Below, piece after piece: positions 36,463 to 47,486 of a stretch of DNA of 64,000 nt. The stretch comes from Augochlora pura. Taxonomy: Eukaryota > Arthropoda > Insecta > Hymenoptera > Halictidae. Positions within the stretch are counted from its first letter, which is position 1. Every line of letters begins with the position of its first letter. The notes below the pieces were generated by a model. That model saw only the letters and a list, made by a program, of their open reading frames with translations. It was not told where the DNA came from and searched no databases. A program made the position numbers and the translations under genes. The DNA is taken from contig NC_135773.1 of the NCBI RefSeq assembly GCF_028453695.1, forward strand, positions 19,592,001 through 19,656,000, in the 5' to 3' direction.

Positions 36463-37124
36463 TGTTAGGATTGAGAAAAAGGAGTCTTCTTTAAAATTAC
36501 GAAATTTTATTAAAACATATATTTATCAATATTTAAAGATAGTAATAAAATATTTTTAAAATAATTACAATCTATATCATATGTATATATAACTGCAATA
36601 GAGTACAGCCATTGTGTTCACATTATGTGAACATTATGCACATATAAAATATGGAATGGTGACTTTATATGCAACAACCACACGAGTTTATGTTACTATA
36701 ACAAAATACTCAAATCACTTTGATACTATTTCTCTGGCAAGCACAATATATCACCAAGCGTTTGTATGTGATTCCATGATTATGAGAAAGACTGCATAAA
36801 ATAATAATGGAAGACGAGAATTTGTATCAAAAATGTATGTATGTACAAATTATGAGTAATTTTGATTTGAAGATTGGCAGTTATTCGCTTAAAATATTCT
36901 TAAAATTACGTCATATTTCATTATCCCAATAACAGTCTATTATCACCAAAAAATACTTCATAAAAAGGACGGAATTGTTTACGTGTCTTGATGCTAGACA
37001 ACGATAAAGCACTTCACAGTATAGCGACATTAGTGTCTATAAAAAACATATATTTCCCTAATACCAGCTGTTGAAAGACCAGTCTCATATATGTTTTGTG
37101 AATCGCATAATTTCTCAATTAAAA
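36463..37124. other. Convergent 3' region, ClpP and lowfat
   Basis: A+T-rich, between tail-to-tail genes. It contains the ClpP poly(A) hexamer at 36544-36549. No gene is seen. Confidence 0.6.
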
Positions 37125-38153
37125 TTACTGTGGGCATACTTGAGCATGTGCAAGCATCAGTATGTCCTTTTTCTCTTTAGGAAATCTGAGTTCCCTTCCA
37201 GCTAAACGCGCTGTTTCGAGTTCCCTTTCAGCTAAGGCCAATTCCATAGCAACAACACCACCACCACTTTCATGCTCTCTTGCTACCCAATCTAACGCCA
37301 TTTGACTACGCATATCGTCATCCAACGCTCGGTGACTATAATGAGCGACTACTTCTTGTCTGCTACATTGTCTTTCCCTCATAGCCTTTAATGATCCATT
37401 CCAGTGAAGCAATTGAAAGACAGTCATTAATTCTTGAAATTCTAACATTGTTCTTCCACGATTACATTCTAGCATAAAACGAAATGCACCTATTCCAGTG
37501 TTTGGATCTTCCTTCTCATCTCCGCTTCCCTACAAACAAAATTAATGTAAATATTGTAGTTGCATATTTCAATAAGTGAATAACATACTTGTGCCTGATT
37601 GCCAACTCCGTTGGATGTTGCAGATGGCTTAGCGAAGCTTGCTCTTGCTTCAGCAACAGCCTTTTCTATAAAGTCGTCTGTTATCTTTCTTGCAGGATGT
37701 TCATTGAAAACAGAATTCATTAATGCAATTTTTGCTGCCGATCTACGAGCTTCTGCTTTAGTTGGACAATTCTGGAAACTACCAAAACAGGATCCACCAG
37801 GAAGAGTTACATAACAGACGTAAGGTGGGCTAGTACCAGGTACAGATTCGTATATAACTAATGCTCCGTTTCTGAGCTCTGTTCCTCTACTCTGTTTCAT
37901 TTGCCAAAACTCTTGCAGAGCCTCTACTACATTAACTGCAAAAGTAATTGAAGTGTGTAGCTTGCGGAAATACGATTAGCCTTTTCATTGAAAGAATTTT
38001 AAACATACCTCTTCCATAACCTTGTGTATGTTTCGCAAAACTATTAACAACAGCATCCACAGCTTCCTTTAATACCTGTTTGTCCCTGGCATCTACCAGT
38101 CCACCTGTGATACCCATATTTTCAGGGACACGGGATTTTGTTTTAACTGGCAT
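37125..38153 (-). CDS. lft: Lowfat / LIX1 family protein
   Basis: Drosophila Lowfat binds the cytoplasmic parts of the cadherins Fat and Dachsous and raises their levels in planar polarity and Hippo growth control; vertebrate LIX1 is the homologue. Exons on the minus strand: 38153-38009, 37935-37589, 37529-37125; 298 residues (LIX1 about 282). Diagnostic stretches include SPPYVCYVTLPGGSCFGSFQ, the double-stranded-RNA-binding-like TKAEARRSAAKIALMNSVFN, and EFQELMTVFQLLHWNGSLKA with RQCSRQEVVAHYSHRALDDD. An in-frame Met 15 bases upstream (38168) could also start. The conserved part does not reach this far, so the start is uncertain. Confidence 0.95.
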
Positions 38154-38335
38154 TATGCCCTGCATCACCTTTTACAAGCTCACGTACATTTACGTTCTAC
38201 AAATACAATTGTGACAAGGTCTACAATTAATACATTAATCTTCATGCGCAGTCTTGATAATATCCATAGATCACAAGCTGAATAAATAAAAATTTAAATC
38301 TTAGGAAAAAAAAATAGTGGTTGACAGTGCAGAAA

Positions 38336-38873
38336 ATGGGTGACTTTTCATGGTGTTCTACGAAAAATAATGATTGCCTATGGAGTACCTTTCAAGACGG
38401 ACATAAACAAAGCGTTGCAACTGTTCTTACGTGCGTAGCTAAAATTAGTGTCACAATATTAACGTGAACTGTTTTTCTGAAGTGTTCGGTCCGATAGGTC
38501 CCGAATGCTCTGCTGGCAACGAAATGGTGCAGCAATTGCTGCGACACCGAAGGCATCAGACACGGGAAGAAACCCAGAAGGCCCACCTGCAGAGACCCGG
38601 ATATCCAGGAATTCGCGTAAATTACTCTCCTATCGGCGAAACGAGCGCTGCAGGATCAAATTGCAAGATACATATAATGCGTTTAATGGCCCCGGCCTCG
38701 GACCGCTGATGATTTCCAGAAAACCAGGACTGTCACGGTTTCCCGAGCACCCCGTTCTATCTCCAAAGCTTACCAATTTAATGCGAACGATTTCTATCAC
38801 AGACAGGATCGGCTTAGTTTCCTGCACAGATCTTACTTTTATTTCGTTTTTCATCGTTCGTTCTATTATTTAA
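38336..38873 (+). CDS. Unrecognised two-exon gene, 161 residues
   Basis: Exon 38336-38430 (ATG, MGDFSWCSTKNNDCLWST...) splices at CTTAC/gtgcgt to 38483-38873 after ctgaag. The frame is kept, giving 161 residues and TAA. The second exon is open for 130 codons. The product is basic in the middle, with LCWQRNGAAIAATPKASD and a Pro/Gly-rich FNGPGLGPLMISRKPG block, then a hydrophobic C-terminus. I do not recognise a family. The start lies 182 bases from that of lowfat on the other strand, as in a bidirectional promoter. It could be a 5' part of a longer gene, a lineage-specific gene, or chance. Confidence 0.4.
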
Positions 38874-38997
38874 AATACTTGAAAAACCTAAAGCCTAAAA
38901 GGTTTTCATATTTTCTTTTACAGTATTGCCTCACCATATTGCACCATGCCAGGCGCAAAGGGCTCAGAAATTTGAGGTATGGTACAGAAACTGCCTT

Positions 38998-39184
38998 TCT
39001 CTGATTGGTTGACACTCCACGGTTAAGCAGTGCTGCCCTCACAGTTTTAGACAAAGAGAGAAAGTGGTGAGTTAGCAAGAGAGCATGACATCGGCACAAC
39101 CACAAGCGAAACCAGTCACACAGACGACCAATGTGTCTTGTCTCTCTTTATTATGCTTACGATCTCACACTTTCCGCGCATCCG
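38998..39184 (+). repeat. Dispersed ~190-bp repeat, copy A
   Basis: Starts near TCTCTGATTGGTTG and runs through CCTCACAGT and a GAGTTAGCAAGAGAGCATGA block to TTTCCGCGCATCCG. Closely similar copies lie at 46876-47036 (same orientation) and 40325-40445 (reverse). No coding capacity and no terminal repeats were found. Confidence 0.75.
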
Positions 39185-39359
39185 TACGCCTGGGTTTCCA
39201 TCCGAAACACGCGGCGCGATCTTCGAGTTGTACTTTTCGCCTCGTAGAATTTACGACCACATTTACCAGCGAATTTGCTAACGATTATCAGTAGACAATG
39301 AGATATGTTTAAGGAAAATCGACCTTAAACTGTTGCGAAGTCGGGACTTCATCCGAAGA

Positions 39360-39655
39360 AAGTTCCTTTCCGCATTTGGTGGGACTGGAAAGGTATAGTG
39401 TACTACGAGCTCCTTTTAAAAGGTGAAACGACCAATTCTGCAAAATATTGCAATCAACTCGATGAATTGAAAGCCGCCGTAGCCGAAAAACGGGCAGGAT
39501 TGGCGAACCGACGAGGTGTCGTTTTTCATCGCGGCAACACAAGACCGCAAGTTGCAAGTACAAAGTTTCAACCGTTTTCGAAAGAGGTCATCATGGGGCT
39601 TCCTGAGAGATGGAAAAAGGTAATAGAGCAGAACGATTTATATATAACACAATAA
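39360..39655 (+). pseudogene. Mariner transposase relic, internally deleted
   Basis: The plus-strand frame reads WWDWKGIVYYELLLKGETTN, then a block ending GVVFHRGNTRPQ, and jumps straight to the usual C-terminus (LPERWKKVIEQNDLYITQ, TAA). In active mariners the second catalytic Asp sits in FHxDNARPH; here it is Gly. The segment carrying the third Asp (YSPDLAPSD) is deleted. The 3' terminal sequence CTTTTGGGACATCCT follows at about 39710-39724. It is a dead copy. Confidence 0.85.
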
Positions 39656-39724
39656 ATTAACCTCAAACAATAAATATCGTCTATTGATTTTGCATAAAAA
39701 AAGGAAGAAACTTTTGGGACATCC

Positions 39725-40077
39725 TAATATGTCGAGTATCATTATATTATTTTCAGTGGTTTACGCCACGTTCTTTGCTCCGACACTGCTATCTGATGTG
39801 GCGGTTTTCGTGAATCGGAATCTTCCTTTTTGATCCCCTTTTAGCAAGGGAGCGTATGTGTAGCTTCGTAAGTCGTTATTGTTAGAAACGTAGTCAGAGC
39901 GAATACAGTCTTCGTTCTGACTCCCTTTTGGGTTTCTAAAGCAGCAGCCTTCTTGCGGTGAAACCCGGGCAGTCAGTAGCGGTCCAAACGAATTGTAATA
40001 GGTCTTGTGTCAGGTGATACCGAGCTAATAGTTGCGAATTCACCTCGATTCTATTAGTCAAGGGTTGAAGCTAATAC
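39725..40077. other. Stretch without recognised gene
   Basis: G+C content rises towards the right. Nothing coding is seen. It may be part of the composite repeat that continues at 40078. Confidence 0.4.
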
Positions 40078-40240
40078 CCAGTGGCGTGGCCTATCGGCTA
40101 GGGGGCGGGGCAAACCTCTAATGTGTATCGCCTAATGGCCAAGATCAATCATCAGCGCCGTAGTCTGTTAGACAGGGGTCGGGACTGGACCTCGGAGGTG
40201 TGACTTATTAGCCAGGGGGTGGACCAACCCTCTATGGGAC
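40078..40240 (+). repeat. Degenerate G-rich tandem repeat
   Basis: Four loose units of roughly 40 bases share a CTATCGGCTAGGGGGCGGGG-type core: compare TATTAGCCAGGGGGTGG and TGTTAGACAGGGGTCGG. They are separated by pyrimidine-rich ends with ACCTCT or CCCTCT. Origin unknown. Confidence 0.5.
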
Positions 40241-40244
40241 GAAG

Positions 40245-40292
40245 TTGTACTTTTCGTTCACTTGTCAAAATCCTACGAGACGAAAAGTACAA
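40245..40292. repeat. 13-bp inverted repeat, hairpin-forming
   Basis: TTGTACTTTTCGT (40245-40257) pairs exactly with ACGAAAAGTACAA (40280-40292) around a 22-base loop, directly after the G-rich repeat. Confidence 0.85.
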
Positions 40293-40324
40293 GTTCGAAT
40301 ATCATACCATGTGTTTTAAATGAA

Positions 40325-40445
40325 GCGCCAGGTGTATGGATGAGCGAGAAGAGTGAGATCGGTAGCACGGTAGAGTGAGACAAGCTGCAACGTTCGTCGG
40401 TGTGGCTTGTTTCACATGTAGTTGCGCAGATTTCATGCTCTCTTC
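40325..40445 (-). repeat. Dispersed ~190-bp repeat, copy C (reverse)
   Basis: Read on the minus strand it aligns with 39070-39190 of copy A, including AAGAGAGCATGA, a TTGTCTC(A/T)CT block, CGATCTCAC and ATCC-TACRCCTGG. Only the right two thirds of the repeat is present. It lies just past the 3' end of the GNBP gene. Confidence 0.65.
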
Positions 40446-40617
40446 CGTATCCGTTGTTTGCTCTTTTTTTCTTTGACTTGAATATCAAGATTAATGGAAA
40501 GATATTCTACAGCTTCAGGAACCATTTTATTGCTTACAAGTGAATGGTTAAATATGCAAACAGTGGAAGTGTCAAAGAATTTAATGTGTTTAAGATTTCC
40601 GGATCGAAGTTTAGCAT

Positions 40618-43600
40618 CTACAGTGCCAAAACTTTGATATAGTCTATTTCCAAGATTACATCTCGATGCCCCCACGTTGGTAGCCAGAAGCTGTCCGATA
40701 TGTAGAAATCGTACATCGCCTGTAATAAAAATCATTGTTTTAAGAATGTTTATAAAAATGGTCCTTATCCAAAACATTTTTATGTTACCTTCACTCCCTT
40801 GTTTTTCCACGTTTTTGCATAATTGCCACTTCTGCATTTGTCGGGAAAAATGCTGCGACCTCCAACTCCCAAGCCCACGTCGATATAAAACTATAATTAT
40901 ACATGATTAATAAATTAATAATATTTGCAGATTCTTTTATCAACTGATTAGAAAGAATTGATTGATTTGACATGTAAATCTTCACTGTGAAAATTCATGA
41001 TTGGAATTTGATTTTTTAGTTTCTCAATTTTTTTTAAACAATTTATAATTTCTGTTACNATATATTAACTATCTATACGCAAACAATTCCAAGGAAAATA
41101 CAATAGACTTTCNTAGTNCAAGTTCATCACTTTGCAATATTTAAACAAAATATACTAACTTTTTCATCATAATAGAACAAAATGTATCTCATTATTTTTA
41201 AGTACCATGCTTAAAAATCGAAACAAAAAAAACATAAANNNGNATTTNCNANANCTGATNNNNAAANGAANCANNAAATCATGAAANATAGNTTNATGAG
41301 NNANAACNTNANNATNNCATNNTNATTAAGNCGNCAATTATTATNNGANTNTNANGNTNNNTNTAGCTNTANATAGATATTTAGAGTTTGACATTCTCAA
41401 CTTACTGGATTATCAAAGAAAGCCGGGACTCTCTGTTCTCCGTACTGTTGGTCGTCGACTTTAAGAACAATCCGATCGCGCCTCCACTCGACTTCATAAA
41501 CATGATAATGTTCGGACCACAGAATGTTTAACGTCTTCGATGGAAGATCCATTCGGTTATCTCGTATATTACCATCATCCAAAGTAGTTACGACTGCGCC
41601 GGCATTGAGAACGTGGCTGCCTATGTCTTTCCCCTTGCTTGTAATAAGTGTCGGACTGCCAAATGAATTCGCGATCACGATGCTACTGAAGGATGATGAA
41701 TTTGGCGAAGAATTGGCGCTTTCTAGAGTAATCACTGAAACGAGATACCCAGAAATAAGCCGAATAACAACAATATTATAATTACGAAGATATTAAATGT
41801 TAATTGTACATGTACAGGGTGTCCCAAAAGATCTGTAAATTACCTGAGATCATTTGAAGCAACTTTTCCCTTAGCGAAAATTCAATCTATAGCTTTGTTT
41901 GCGAGTTATTAACCAAAAACAGTGGGTCAATGAACGGAGTTGGACTTCGTCCGCTCATTGACTCGGCCGCCTCACGCCAGGCGATCTTCCCTCTCATTGG
42001 TCACAGTTTTTCGTTAACAACTCCTAAACAAAGCCGCGGATTGTATTTTCGCTAAAGTAAAAGTTGCTTCCAATGACCACAGGAACCTCTCATTTCTCGA
42101 TTACGACTAACTTTTGGGACACCCTCTATAATATAACGTACGTGGATATATCCAATCGCCCCGCGGTAATTTAGCCCGAACTTGAATCTTCCCATACATA
42201 AAGTTGAACGAAAGTTTAGTATCCAATCGTCCTGATATTACAGGCGGCAAAATGTCCCAAGCGTTTGCCGATCGTTGGCAATCTCTGCTACCGGCCTGTT
42301 CCGTACATCTAAAACACCCGAAAAATGAAAATGAAGCAATGATAATTAAGCTATGAACAAATGTGTTACATTTACAGAAGCGAGATCTTACTTATCCAAT
42401 GTCAAAGAACCTCGCTGCACGAACGTGAGGCCGTATTTCTCTTTAACGAGAACTGGTTTAATGTACAAAAGACCGTCTTGAACGTAAACGTTGTCTTGGT
42501 GGTTTTTGTACACAACGAATTCAAAATTCTGAAACATGTACATTGTTCTTATTGTACATAAAAAGTTGTAAAAAAGTTGCGTGGCATTGCTTCTAATAAA
42601 ATAAAACAATAAGAGCTGGACGCAATGCCTTGAAAAACCGGTTGCCGGCTCTTGCAATGTCAGTGGACTTACCGGAGCCGTCGAGAAACGTTCAATAACC
42701 CTCCAGCGATTTGTATCGAGCAAGTCAAAGGTCTCCATGAAAATGATTTGATCCGAACACACGTCATTCGATTTTAATTGCTGAGAATTCGGATCGCGTG
42801 TATACACCTTTGTTTCGGAAATAGCGCACGTGCCGTTTCCATTAGACGTTGTAGAGTTAACCGGCGTTCCATCGTAATTATAAAAATCTGATAAAAAACA
42901 TTTTTTAGCAACTCGTCAATTATTTTACGTAATTGCAAACAAAGAGATCGCTTTTCTTCGAAAATGACGAACCTGTGACTTTGTACTGTTGATCAAGTAA
43001 GTTATAACCCCTGCCTTCGTAGTCTACGTGCACCCACATATAAACTATATCTCCAACTTTCAGTTTAGTTCTGCGATCTTCGTAAACCCATCGACCATTC
43101 TTAGGTTTGATAATATCAACGGAGATCGCTCCCGCTTCAAGGCTGTAGAAATCCTTGTTAAAATTCACATGATAGGCGACCAAACTGATCCCGTCCTCGT
43201 CTAAAGAAATGATTGTATGTTACAACTCTTTTATTTTCGACACTTCGAAATATTTTGGTGACTAGTTTAAATATTCATTTACATTAACTGTTTCAATGTT
43301 AATGGAATAACAAGAGTTTTCGATAAGTTCGGAAGAAGCACGGCATCCAGTTTAAAAAGTAATCGAACTGCAAACTTCTACTAATTGCAAAAAAATTAAA
43401 ATCGCAAATACAAGTCCTCTTTGAAATATTTATCTTTTTCCTAGCATTCTTCTCTAATATCAGGCGACAAAAAAACATTCCTTGTTACAATTGCATGAAT
43501 CACTCTGCATATTCAACACTTGCTGTATGCTGTATGTATTCCGGCAATTTGGCATCAGTGACACAACGTTTATAGTTAAATGGTTAAGATTGATCTCTTT

Positions 43601-44118
43601 AAATGCTATAAACAGTTTGTATTTCCTTCTTCCTTGAACGATAAATTTTCATAGTCATGATAACAGAATGGAACTCTAATTAAACACCGAGCAATTCATA
43701 AACATTCGTATCAATTAACAAATGTGTCTTTTATTCAATGAAATATTGTAACAAATTTATATGCCTATATTTAAATAAAAAAATTTGTATTTCTTTATAG
43801 CATTACTTTTATTCCTTCAAATTCCTCCACATTCTTAAATATTATCAACGTTTTAGTTGCAATTTTAATATAATAATGAAACATGGTAAATCTAACATGT
43901 ATTTTCAGTTATAGAATAATAATTATTATTGTTCTTCTTCTTCTTCTTATAATAATAATTATTATTATTAATATTAACTTACCTGGAGTGGAAATTCTGA
44001 TGCCTTTCGGAAAAAGGGGTTCAACGGTAGGTTTTGGTGGCACATACTGCTCGTGGCTGTTATCGAAAAAATTCAGCACAAGTATCAAAAAAATCAAGCG
44101 GCCTAGAGGAATACTCAT
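40618..44118 (-). CDS. Beta-1,3-glucan recognition protein (GNBP family)
   Basis: Secreted haemolymph receptor that binds fungal/bacterial beta-1,3-glucan and triggers Toll and prophenoloxidase cascades. Minus-strand exons: 44118-43983, 43200-42973, 42887-42673, 42528-42392, 42308-42142, 41734-41406, 40890-40789, 40719-40618; 471 residues, normal for the family. MSIPLGRLIFLILVLNFF is a signal peptide. Residues about 25-120 are the N-terminal CBM39 glucan-binding domain (DGRRTKLKVGD-like DRRTKLKVGDIVYMWVHVDY). The rest is a GH16-like domain: DQIIFMETFDLLDTNRW, NVYVQDGLLYIKP, ILPPVISGRLDTK, YGKIQVRAKLPRGDWIYP, HVYEVEWRRDRI, and an end matching the family (WLPTW ... ALEIDYIKV-like). The GH16 catalytic E-x-D-x-x-E is absent (PLITLESAN follows), so it should bind but not cut glucan. 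Intron 5 holds a MITE; intron 6 contains undetermined bases. Confidence 0.93.
41059..41372. other. Poorly resolved bases (scattered N)
   Basis: Many undetermined positions, scattered at 41059-41118 and dense at 41239-41372, in intron 6 of the GNBP gene. No coding exon is missing by frame, since the flanking exons join in phase 0 and the domain is complete. This is probably a low-complexity or low-coverage patch. Confidence 0.9.
41813..42128. mobile_element. Mariner/Tc1-type MITE
   Basis: About 315 bases between TA dinucleotides, with terminal inverted repeats CAGGGTGTCCCAAAAG / CTTTTGGGACACCCTC. No transposase frame. The termini resemble the 3' end of the mariner relic at 39710-39724. It lies in intron 5 of the GNBP gene. 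Confidence 0.8.
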
Positions 44119-45597
44119 GACGATCGTGTCTGCCGTCTTCGATGATCAAAAGGATACTGAGCTCTGAAGTCGATTTCATTCGTTATAAACTGGTTTTTCC
44201 GTGAATATCTCTGAGCTTAATGCCACTAAATTGCTTTTATCGAACCGGTCCATTTACATTAGTGATCTTCATTTCACGCGGATCTAGAATACTAAAATCA
44301 ATTGTTAATCAAAGTCAGCTATAAAATTTTCTTTAAAAAAATGCTTTAATTCAACCAATACACGATCATTCGTTACCTTGTCCAAAAATCTCTTCCCCAT
44401 CTTATAATATATAATGAATATATAATGTATGCATACGCCCAAATATTTAAATTCTTACATCTTTAGATTGATTTATGCGAAATTTCGGTTAACGGTATTC
44501 TACCGGGTCTCAAAAACTTCCGGGTATCCGAGATTGTAAAATGAGATGCTGGAAGCATATTAAACATTTCATTGGCGTCGCGTTCACATAGTGTATATTA
44601 TAATTTGTAAACCAATATCTCACCTAAATTTGAACTTTATGCTCTGTCACTCTATACTTAAATTCGTGAGTCTAACGCCTATTTATCTAAAGTCTATTTT
44701 AGTCAGTAAATAAAATTTTTTTTTAAATAAATATAACGACTTTTCTAACCAATGCAAAATCAGCGATAGTTTATAAAAAATAAAAAACATTAGCTGGAAG
44801 CGAATATCCGATGTATATCAGATGTAGTTGACTAGCTGACCGTTCCATTTGCGTAGAGTTTGCTATTGTACCACAATGTCTACAGAGTCGGTAATTCAGA
44901 CCCTACGGTAAGAAAAAGCATTGCATAAAATATCTGTACGGTTCCTATGTCTTTACTTTTTGCGGTTACGACCGGGTCGATACCATGGTAAGTGATACAC
45001 GAATATTCAATCTTTATTCAAGTCGCCAAAAACCGTTTTCTCAATCATTAATTTTGTCAAAAAGGAAATAAATTTGATTATATAAAATGTCTAATCGGAA
45101 TTTTAAATCATCTTTTATTGTAGTTAAAAGTTTTTATTTTAATAATGTTTTAAATGATGTTATCCTAAATCAATACAATTATTACATATTGTAAGAAATA
45201 ATATAGGAGAATACTAATAAATTTCATAATTCACAATAAAAATATTTAAATACCATACTTATACTTTATTTAGGTAAACTCTAGAAAAATGTGAGATTTT
45301 AAAAACTGTAGATTTTATACATTTATGGCAAAAGTAACTAAGAACAATTTAAACCAGTAGACAAGTTGAAGCAATTGAAAAGAATTGAGATATTGTTTGC
45401 AACTTCTTAAAACTATTACGGTAGAAATTAAATGTATATCCTGCCTCCTACAAATGACACAAAAAATGTTTATTTTGTAATAAATAAGGATCTACAGTCT
45501 ACTTATAATAAATGGAATTTAATGATGATATCTAGAAGATGTCTTTTCAATTCATTATCATATACAATTTGTTCTGTATCTACTTATAATAAAGTAC
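44119..45597. other. Intergenic, upstream of GNBP
   Basis: A+T-rich, no gene seen. On the minus strand a TTTATAAC about 70 bases before the GNBP start (near 44192) could be a TATA box. I found no convincing NF-kappaB site by eye. Confidence 0.4.
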
Positions 45598-46071
45598 TTA
45601 TTGTAACAAATGTATATTTCTTGTTTCCTCTATAAATTTCCTTACTTTTCTATTAAATTCTACTCTATTAAACTTATATTCTGCTGCTATATCTGCCATT
45701 AGGGGATCATCAGGATTTGGAGTTCCCAAAAGACACTGCACAGCATCCAAAAGATTTTGCAATCCAATAGTAGGTTTCCAAGTGCCTTTGGGTGGCATAT
45801 TCAATAAATCCAAACAGATGCGACCTTTATTATCAATGTTTGGATGATACACAGGTGTTTTAAAAGTAATTTGTGGAGGTTCGAATGGATATTCTTCAGG
45901 TATATTAATTTCTAATTCAAAAATAGTTCCGCTGTATGGGCTATCACATGGTCCAACTATTGTTGCAACAAGTTGTTCCAAGTTATCTGATTTTGGATAA
46001 CAGCAAATTCCTTCCACAGGATTCTTTGCAATTCTTTCAAGTTCACGTTTTAATCTAAGTGATTTTTGCAT
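45598..46071 (-). CDS. UBE2T: Ubiquitin-conjugating enzyme E2 T
   Basis: E2 that monoubiquitinates FANCD2/FANCI with the FANCL ligase in DNA cross-link repair. Single coding exon of 157 residues plus stop. The start MQKSLRLKRELERI matches the family N-terminus (MQRASRLKREL). An upstream in-frame Met at 46095 is rejected because it precedes a splice-acceptor-like attaaag. The UBC fold is complete: YPFEPPQITFKTPVYHPNID, the catalytic Cys in GRICLDLL, then the UBE2T-type MPPKGTWKP and NPDDPLMADI. PPKGxWxP and this N-terminus favour UBE2T over other E2s. The human C-terminal tail is mostly lacking. Confidence 0.88.
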   Translation of the reverse strand: MQKSLRLKRELERIAKNPVEGICCYPKSDNLEQLVATIVGPCDSPYSGTIFELEINIPEEYPFEPPQITFKTPVYHPNIDNKGRICLDLLNMPPKGTWKPTIGLQNLLDAVQCLLGTPNPDDPLMADIAAEYKFNRVEFNRKVRKFIEETRNIHLLQ

Positions 46072-46875
46072 TGTTGTTACCTTTAATAAAAACAATATTA
46101 GTTTTGTTACAAATCACATAGAAAAATTATCCGAAATCACTAAAATCATTAAAAATACATCGTATGTATAAATTTTATTTAGCAGGACTAGAATATCCTT
46201 TATCGGCTGATCTACCCGTTCAATATACTTACAATACAACTAATCTTTTCTTCATTAACTTAAAATAACGTCACGACCTTTTTTACTTAATAATTACACT
46301 ACATATATTTTCTAAATTTAAATGTAGATTTCAGATTTCCAATAGTAGAAACAATTACGGTTAGAATAATTGTCAATCTTACTTTCTGGATCCGACAGAT
46401 ACCTAGTGAAAAGACAATTTTCTCTTCGAATCATATTCTATAATACGTGGTATCTTTTCGCAAGTATTTTGATACGATACTATAGCATTATTTCTACATT
46501 TTTAAATTTACTTTTCGAACCTATACCATATAGTGTTCAACAGTTTTTTTTTCCCCAATCAGAGCTTCTAACATCCTGATCGCTTTACGACTTGTTTTCA
46601 AGAAAGTAGGAGCGTACTGGATGATGCCAAAGGATTTTTATTGGCAGCCATTAAAATCTAAGTCCAATCCCATTTGTGAGTATTTTTCTCCGTTACTTTG
46701 ACTGAATACCGAATAGGATCCTTGACGCCATTGGTCAGACTAAGGCACCAAGAGACACAATGGTCTAGAGTGAAAATTCCATGAACAGTTAGGATTTGAA
46801 TACAGTAATGTATTCAGATACTTGATCCAGCGAGGGTTAATATAAATAAATAGGGTTAATATAAAAATAATCTTT
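46072..46875. other. UBE2T: Intergenic, upstream of UBE2T
   Basis: No further gene seen. It should contain the UBE2T promoter. Near 46838-46862 there is a short direct duplication of a GGGTTAATATAAA-like segment. Confidence 0.4.
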
Positions 46876-47036
46876 GCTCTGATTGGTTGGCAAATTACTC
46901 GTGAGATAGTGCTATCCTCACAGTCAAAGAAAAAGAAGGAAAACAGCGAGTGAGCAAGACAGTGACGTCACATTTACGAACAATGTAGCTTGTCTCGCTC
47001 TACTGTACTTACGGTCCTGCTCTTTTCGCGCATCCA
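46876..47036 (+). repeat. Dispersed ~190-bp repeat, copy B
   Basis: Aligns along its length with copy A: CTCTGATTGGTTG, CTATCCTCACAGT, GAGTGAGCAAGACAGTGACG, CTTGTCTCGCTCTACTGTAC, TTTTCGCGCATCC. Confidence 0.75.
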
Positions 47037-47486
47037 GTCACAGCATCCTTTTCTGTCGGATCTGATTCTTGATTTAAGAAGTTACTATATTATCAATAGA
47101 ATAATTTATTTAGAGACACACTTTATTATGTATACTCTGTGACTCTAAAAAAGTATCTGTGGTGTATACTCTAGGCACAGATTCAGGTTTGTGCTCTAAG
47201 TATCGTATTCCCGCGATATCGAGGATTCTTGAATTTTTGTGATCGATGAGTTAGAGTTCCAATGGAGTTTATATTCCATGTAAAAGTCACATGTAAGAAA
47301 ACTGGCGTATGAAAGGATATACGAAAGGAAATGCATAGTAATTAATATAAAAATGCGTTTATCGCTTACACTGATTTCACATACATTCTTGCTGTACACC
47401 ACACTTACAATTAGTACTCACATAATGTATACACAGTCATATCAGTAATCGAATAAAGTAGAGGTTTGTGTGTAGTTATTACTATG

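Noticed and set aside
40433..40837. 134-codon minus-strand frame at the end of the GNBP gene
   Set aside because: The true frame splices 40789 to 40719 and gives the conserved GNBP C-terminus ending at 40618; this longer frame is out of phase with it.
46069..46095. Upstream Met of the UBE2T frame
   Set aside because: The added residues precede a splice-acceptor-like sequence, and the family starts at MQ-x-S/A-x-RLKREL.
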